From the NCBI GenBank assembly GCA_964016885.1, contig OZ024744.1, forward strand, positions 113,658,215-113,722,214: a stretch of 64,000 nucleotides of DNA, given 5' to 3'. Under the pieces are notes generated by a model. It saw only the letters and a list, made by a program, of their open reading frames with translations. It was not told the DNA's origin and made no database searches. Within the stretch, counting starts at the first letter, position 1. Every line of letters starts with the position of its first letter. The DNA comes from Eledone cirrhosa (lineage: Eukaryota; Mollusca; Cephalopoda; Octopoda; Eledonidae). Both the position numbers and the translations under genes were made by a program. Of this stretch, positions 56,501 to 64,000 are shown piece by piece.

Positions 56501-59500
56501 AGTAACAACATTGTCATCACCATCAACAGTAACAACATTGTCATCACCATCAACAGTAACAACACTGTCATCACCATCAACAATAACAACATTGTCATCA
56601 CCATCAACAGTAACAATATTGTCATCACCATCAACAGTAATAACATTGTCATCACCATCAACAGTAACAACATTGTCAACACCATCAACAGTAGTAACAT
56701 TGTGTTAACCATCAACAGTAACAACATTGTCATCACCATCAACACTGTCATCACCATCAACAGTAGTAACATTGTCATCACCATCAACAGTAACAACACT
56801 GTCATCACCATCAACAGTAACAACATTGTCATCACCATCAACAACACTGTCATCACCATCAACAGTAGTAACATTGTCATCACCATCAACAGTAATAACA
56901 TTGTCATCACCATCAACAGTAGTAACACTGTCATCACCATCAACAGTAACAACATTGTCATCACCATCAACAGTAGTAACATTATCATCACCATCAACAG
57001 TAATAACATTGTCATCACCATCAACAGTAGTAACATTGTCATCACCATCAACAGTAACAACACTCATCACCATCAACAGTAACAACATTGTCATCACCAT
57101 CAACAGTAGTAACATTGTCATGACCATCAACAGTAATAACATTGTCATCACCATCAACAGTAGTAACATTGTCATCACCATCAACAGTAACAACACTGTC
57201 ATCACCATCAACAGTAACAACATTGTCATCACCATCAACAACACTGTCATCACCATCAACAGTAACAACATTGTCATCACCATCAACAGTAGTAACATTG
57301 TCATCACCATCAACAGTAACAACATTGTCATCACCATCAACAGTAACAACACTGTCATCACCATCAACAGTAACAACACTCATCACATTCAACCGTAACA
57401 ACATTCTCATCACCATCAACCGTAACAACATTCTCATCACCATTAACAGTAACAACATTGTCATCACCATCAACAGTAACAACATTGTCATCACCATCAA
57501 CAGTAACAACACTGTCATCACCATCAACAGTAACAACATTGTCATCACCATCAACAGTAGTAACATTGTCATCACCATCAACAGTACTAACATTGTCATC
57601 ACCATCAACAGTAACAACACTGTCATCACCATCAACAGTAACAACATTGTCATCACCATCAACAGTAACAACACTGTCATCACCATCAACAGTAACAACA
57701 CTGTCATCACCATCAACCGTAACAACATTGTCATCACCATCAACAGTAACAACATTGTCATCACCATCAACAGTAACAACATTCTCATCACCATCAACAG
57801 TAACAACATTGTCATCACCATCAACAGTAGTAACATTGTCATCACCATCAACAGTATTAACAATGTCATCACCATCAACAGTGACAACATTGTCATCACC
57901 ATCAACAGTAGTAACATTATCATCACCATCAACAGTAGTAACACTGTCATCACCATCAACAGTAACAACACTGTCATCACCATCAACAGTAGTAACATTG
58001 TCATCACCATCAACAGTAACAACACTGTCATCACCATCAACAGTAGTAACATTGTCATCACCATCAACAGTAACAACACTGTCATCACCATCAACAGTAG
58101 TAACATTGTCATCACCATCAACAGTAACAACACTGTCATCACCATCAACAGTAGTAACATTGTCATCACCATCAACAGTAGTAACATTGTCATCACCATC
58201 AACAGTAGTAACATTGTCATCACCATCAACAGTAACAACACTGTCATCACCATCAACCGTAAAACATTGTCATCACCATCAACAGTAACAACATTGTCAT
58301 CACCATCAACAGTAACAACATTGTCATCACCATCAACAGTAACAACATTGTCATCACCATCAACAGTAACAACACTGTCATCACCATCAACAGTAGTAAC
58401 ATTGTCATCACCATCAACAGTACCAACATTGTCATCACCATCAACAGTAACAACACTGTCATCACCACCGACAATAGTAACACTGTCATCACCATCAACA
58501 GTAACAACATTGTCATCACCATCAACAGTACTAACATTGTCATCACCATCAACAGTAGTAACACTGCCATCACCATTAACAACATTGTCATCACCATCAA
58601 CAACATTGTCATCACCATCAACAGTAACAACATTGTCATCACCATCAACAGTAGTAACAATGTCATCACCATCAACAGTAACAACATTGTCATCACTATC
58701 AACAGTAGTAACATTGTCATCACCATCAACAGTAACAACACTGTCATCACCATCAACAGTAACAACACTGTCATCACCATCAACAGTAACAACACTGTCA
58801 TCACTATCAACAGTAACAACATTGTCATCACCATCAACAGTAACAATATTGTCATCACCATCAACAGTAACATTGTCATCACCATCAACAGTAGTAACAC
58901 TGTCATCACCATCAACAGTAACAACATTGGCATCACCATCAACAATAGTAACACTGTCATCACCATCAACAGTAACAACATTGTCATCACCATCAACAGT
59001 AATAACATTGTCATCACCATCAACACTAACAACACTGTAATCACCATCAACAGTAACAACATTGTCATCACCATCAACAACATTGTCATCACCATCAACA
59101 GTCACAACATTGTCATCACCATCAACAGTAACAACATTGTCATCACCATCAACAGTAACAACACTGTCACCACCATCAAAGTAACATTGTCATCACCATC
59201 AACAGTAACAACACTGTCATCACCATCAACAGTAGTAACACTGTCATCAACATAAAAAGTAGTAACATTGTCATCACCATCAACAGTAACAACATTGTCA
59301 TCACCATCAACAGTAACAACATTGTCATCACCATTAACAGTAACAACATTGTCATCACCATCAACAGTACCAACATTGTCATCACCATCAACAGTAACAA
59401 CATTGTCATCACCATCAACAGTAACAACATTGTCATCACAATCGACAGTAGTAACATTGTCATCACCATCAACAGTAGTAACATTGTCATCACCATCAAC

Positions 59501-61760
59501 AGTAACAACATTGTCATCACCATCAACAGTAACAACATTGTCATCACCATCAACAGTAACAACATTGTCATCACCATCAACAGTAACAACATTGTCATCA
59601 CCATCAACAGTAACAACATTGTCATCACCATCAACAGTAACAACATTGTCATCACCATCAACAGTAGTAACATTGTCATCACCATCAACAGTATTAACAA
59701 TGTCATCACCATCAACAGTAACAACATTGTCATCACCATCAACAGTAGTAACATTATCATCACCATCAACAGTAGTAACATTGTCATCACCATCAACAGT
59801 AACAACACTGTCATCACCATCAACATTAGTAACATTGTCATCACCATCAACAGTAACAACAGTGTCATCACCATCAACAGTAACAACAGTGTCATCACCA
59901 TCAACAGTAACAACATTGTCATCACCATTAACAGTAACAACATTGTCATCACCATCAACAGTAGTAACATTATCATCACCATCAACAGTAACAACATTGT
60001 CATCACCATCAACAGTACGAACATTGTCATCACCATCAACAGTAACAACATTGTCAACACCATCAACAGTAACAACATTGTCATCACCATCAACAGTAGT
60101 AACATTGTCATCACCATCAACAGTAGTAACATTGTCATCACCATCAACAGTAACAACATTGTCATCACCATCAACAGTAACAACATTGTCATCACCATCA
60201 ACAGTAACAACATTGTCATCACCATCAACAGTAGTAACATTGTCATAACCATCAACAGTAGTAACATTGTCATCACCATCAACAGTAACAACATTGTCAT
60301 CACCATCAACAGTAGTAACATTGTCATCAGCATCAACAGTAGTAACACCGTCATCACCATCAACAGTAACAACACTGTCATCACCATCAACCGTAACAAC
60401 ATTGTCATCACCATCAACAGTAACAACACTGTCATCACTATCAACAGCAGTAACACTATCATCACCATCAACAGTAGTAACATTGTCATCATCATCAACA
60501 GTACTAACATTGTCATCACCATCAACAGTAACAACACTGTCATCACCATCAACAGTAACAACATTGTCATCACCATCAACAGTAACAACATTGTCATCAC
60601 CATCAACGGTAACAACATTGTCATCAACATCAACAGTAGTAACCTTGTCATCACCATCAACAGTAGTAACATTGTCATCACCATCAACAGTAATAACAGT
60701 CATCACCATCAACAGTAACAACATTGTCATCACCATCAACAGTAACAACATTGTCATCACCATCAACAGTAACAACATTGTCATCACCATCAACAGTAAC
60801 AACACTGTCATCACCATCAACAATAACAACATTGTCATCACCATCAACAGTAACAATATTGTCATCACCATCAACAGTAATAACATTGTCATCACCATCA
60901 ACAGTAACAACATTGTCAACACCATCAACAGTAGTAACATTGTGTTAACCATCAACAGTAACAACATTGTCATCACCATCAACACTGTCATCACCATCAA
61001 CAGTAGTAACATTGTCATCACCATCAACAGTAACAACACTGTCATCACCATCAACAGTAACAACATTGTCATCACCATCAACAACACTGTCATCACCATC
61101 AACAGTAGTAACATTGTCATCACCATCAACAGTAATAACATTGTCATCACCATCAACAGTAGTAACACTGTCATCACCATCAACAGTAACAACATTGTCA
61201 TCACCATCAACAGTAGTAACATTATCATCACCATCAACAGTAATAACATTGTCATCACCATCAACAGTAGTAACATTGTCATCACCATCAACAGTAACAA
61301 CACTCATCACCATCAACAGTAACAACATTGTCATCACCATCAACAGTAGTAACATTGTCATGACCATCAACAGTAATAACATTGTCATCACCATCAACAG
61401 TAGTAACATTGTCATCACCATCAACAGTAACAACACTGTCATCACCATCAACAGTAACAACATTGTCATCACCATCAACAACACTGTCATCACCATCAAC
61501 AGTAACAACATTGTCATCACCATCAACAGTAGTAACATTGTCATCACCATCAACAGTAACAACATTGTCATCACCATCAACAGTAACAACACTGTCATCA
61601 CCATCAACAGTAACAACACTCATCACATTCAACCGTAACAACATTCTCATCACCATCAACCGTAACAACATTCTCATCACCATTAACAGTAACAACATTG
61701 TCATCACCATCAACAGTAACAACATTGTCATCACCATCAACAGTAACAACACTGTCATCA
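53230..61760. repeat. About 4.24-kb higher-order tandem duplication with a replaced block
   Basis: Copy one (about 53,230-57,500) and copy two (about 57,500-61,760) share landmarks at offsets of 4240-4246. Examples are CCGTAAAACATTG (54011/58257), ACATAAAAAGTAGTAAC (55008/59251), GTTAACC (56704/60944) and ACATTCAACCGTAAC (57384/61624). Within about 54,540-54,760 versus 58,790-59,000 the unit order is different although the overall spacing is kept. A diverged partial third copy resumes at about 62,940. Confidence 0.75.
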
Positions 61761-61819
61761 CCATCAACAGTAACAATATTGTCATCACCATCAACAGTAA
61801 CATTGTCATCACCATCAAC

Positions 61820-63020
61820 AGTACTAACATTGTCATCACCATCAACAGTAACAACATTGTCATCACCATCAACAGTAGTAACATTGTCATCACCATCAGC
61901 AGTATTAACAATGTCATCAACATCAACAGTAACAACATTGTCATCACCATCAACAGTAGTAACATTATCATCACCATCAACAGTAGTAACACCGTCATCA
62001 CCATCAACAGTAACAACACTGTCATCACCATCAACAGTAGTAACATTGTCATCACCATCAACAGTAACAACACTGTCATCACCATCAACAGTAGTAACAT
62101 TGTCATCACCATCAACAGTAGTAACATTGTCATCACCATCAACAGTAACAACACTGTCATCACCATCAACATTAGTAACATTGTCATCACCATCAACAGT
62201 AACAACAGTATCATCACCATCAACAGTAACAACATTGTCATCACCATCAACAGTAACAACACTGTCATCACCATCAACAGTAACAACATTGTCATCACCA
62301 TCAACCGTAACAACACTGTCATCACCATCAACAGTAACAACATTGTCATCACCATCAACAGTAACAACATTGTCATCACCATCAACAGTAACAACATTGT
62401 CATCACCATCAACAGTAACAACATTGTCATCACCATCAACAGTAACAACATTCTCATCACCATCAACAGTAACAACATTGTCATCACCATCAACAGTAGT
62501 AACATTGTCATCACCATCAGCAGTATTAACAATGTCATCAACATCAACAGTAACAACATTGTCATCACCATCAACAGTAGTAACATTATCATCACCATCA
62601 ACAGTAGTAACACTGTCATCACCATCAACAGTAACAACACTGTCATCACCATCAACAGTAGTAACATTGTCATCACCATCAACAGTAACAACACTGTCAT
62701 CACCATCAACAGTAGTAACATTGTCATCACCATCAACAGTAGTAACATTGTCATCACCATCAACAGTAACAACACTGTCATCACCATCAACATTAGTAAC
62801 ATTGTCATCACCATCAACAGTAACAACAGTATCATCACCATCAACAGTAACAACATTGTCATCACCATCAACAGTAACAACATTGTCATCACCATCAACA
62901 GTAACAACATTCTCATCACCATCAACAGTAACAACACTGTCACCACCATCAAAGTAACAACATTGTCATCACCATCAACAGTAACAACACTGTCATCACC
63001 ATCAACAGTAGTAACACTGT
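61820..63020. repeat. 621-bp (23-unit) higher-order duplication
   Basis: ATCAGCAGTATTAACAATG occurs near 61896 and 62517, and ACAACAGTATCATCACC at about 62203 and 62824, both 621 bp apart, which is exactly 23 units of 27 bp. Confidence 0.75.
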
Positions 63021-64000
63021 CATCAACATAAAAAGTAGTAACATTGTCATCACCATCAACAGTAACAACATTGTCATCACCATTAACAGTAACAACATTG
63101 TCATCACCATCAACAGTAGTAACATTATCATCACCATCAACAGTAACAACATTGTCATCACCATCAACAGTACGAACATTGTCATCACCATCAACAGTAA
63201 CAACATTGTCAACACCATCAACAGTAACAACATTGTCATCACCATCAACAGTAGTAACATTGTCATCACCATCAACAGTAGTAACATTGTCATCACCATC
63301 AACAGTAACAACATTGTCATCACCATCAACAGTAACAACATTGTCATCACCATCAACAGTAACAACATTGTCATCACCATCAACAGTAGTAACATTGTCA
63401 TAACCATCAACAGTAGTAACATTGTCATCACCATCAACAGTAACAACATTGTCATCACCATCAACAGTAGTAACATTGTCATCAGCATCAACAGTAGTAA
63501 CACCGTCATCACCATCAACAGTAACAACACTGTCATCACCATCAACCGTAACAACATTGTCATCACCATCAACAGTAACAACACTGTCATCACTATCAAC
63601 AGTAGTAACATTGTCATCATCATCAACAGTACTAACATTGTCATCACCATCAACAGTAACAACACTGTCATCACCATCAACAGTAACAACATTGTCATCA
63701 CCATCAACAGTAACAACATTGTCATCACCATCAACGGTAACAACATTGTCATCAACATCAACAGTAGTAACCTTGTCATCACCATCAACAGTAGTAACAT
63801 TGTCATCACCATCAACAGTAATAACAGTCATCACCATCAACAGTAACAACATTGTCATCACCATCAACAGTAACAACATTGTCATCACCATCAACAGTAA
63901 CAACATTGTCATCACCATCAACAGTAACAACACTGTCATCACCATCAACAATAACAACATTGTCATCACCATCAACAGTAACAATATTGTCATCACCATC

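Larger units (their letters stand above)
9261..64000. repeat. 27-bp minisatellite array, about 2,000 units, continuing past the window
   Basis: The unit reads ATCACCATCAACAGT, then a variable GT/AC/AT-type dinucleotide set in AxxAAC, then A(T/C)TGTC. It comprises nine triplets, with 2 G against 8 C and 11 A against 6 T on the plus strand. At 27 bp per unit, 54.7 kb is close to 2,030 units. Most length variants are 24 or 21 bp, from loss of one or two AAC/AGT triplets; rare 25-bp units lack two bases. Two plus frames (SSPSTVTTL-type and ITINSNNIV-type) and two minus frames (MVMTMLLLL-type and VDGDDNVTT-type) are open for up to about 2,400 codons, and the third frame of each strand is closed by a stop in almost every unit. 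Reading frames switch between repeat peptides at 25-bp units, and there is no unique coding sequence at any end, so I do not annotate any gene. No interruption by a transposon or unique spacer was seen across the whole stretch. Confidence 0.97.

Noticed and set aside
9261..64000. Giant repeat proteins (mucin-like SSPSTVTTL or acidic VDGDDNVTT repeats) as real genes
   Set aside because: No signal peptide, unique domain, splice pattern or stable frame was seen. Four frames are open equally, frames switch at 25-bp units, and the pattern is explained by the 27-bp period.
9261..64000. RTX-type or calcium-binding nonapeptide repeats
   Set aside because: The nine-residue period of the minus frame is suggestive, but the GGxGxDxxx pattern is absent and the frame is not conserved. 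The genome is also eukaryotic.
9261..64000. CRISPR array
   Set aside because: Repeats are directly contiguous with no unique spacers, and no cas genes are present.
9261..64000. Telomeric repeat
   Set aside because: The 27-bp unit has no TTAGGG-type motif and a mixed, C/A-rich composition unlike animal telomeres.

Overview
The window looks like non-coding, repeat-dominated DNA from an animal, most likely a coleoid cephalopod and probably an octopod. Two things suggest this. A SINE-like element at 4801-4959 matches, from memory, the abundant tRNA-derived cephalopod SINE family. A truncated LINE at 2105-3000 ends in a 3' tail and (GAT)n run that I recall from octopus and squid genomes. There are no bacterial gene features, operons or ribosome binding sites. 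I found no intact protein-coding gene and no RNA gene.

Layout. Positions 1-2104 and 3001-3654 are one minisatellite of 72-bp units with a 60-bp variant, split by a 5'-truncated LINE that keeps the last 174 codons of its reverse-transcriptase ORF. Positions 3655-4995 are low-copy DNA holding a 53-bp palindromic hairpin, an (AT)n run, old dispersed-repeat remnants and the minus-strand SINE. Positions 4996-5330 hold five copies of a 67-bp minisatellite, capped at 5331-5392 by an inverted half unit that forms a near-perfect hairpin. Positions 5393-6574 are AT-rich low-copy DNA with a second hairpin and an AAC-type microsatellite. Positions 6575-9260 are about 33 copies of an 80-bp minisatellite.

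From 9261 to the end at 64000, and beyond it, runs a single 27-bp minisatellite of roughly 2,000 units (54.7 kb). Because 27 is divisible by three, two plus frames and two minus frames stay open for hundreds to thousands of codons. These are artefacts of period and composition. The large reading frames switch from one repeat peptide to another at rare 25-bp units, and no frame is protected.

The most notable structure is the higher-order organisation of the 27-bp array. Rare variants recur at fixed offsets, showing nested tandem duplications of about 0.6, 1.3, 2.2, 2.5, 4.2, 4.8 and 6.5 kb. The 6,499-bp and 2,543-bp duplications show no differences at the places I compared, so they are either very recent or assembly artefacts. 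A roughly 1-kb module recurs at least seven times. One pair of 4.24-kb copies differs by a replaced internal block, as expected from gene conversion. The behaviour resembles satellite evolution by unequal exchange. I see no new enzymatic or defence system here, and whether the array has a chromosomal role cannot be judged from sequence alone.
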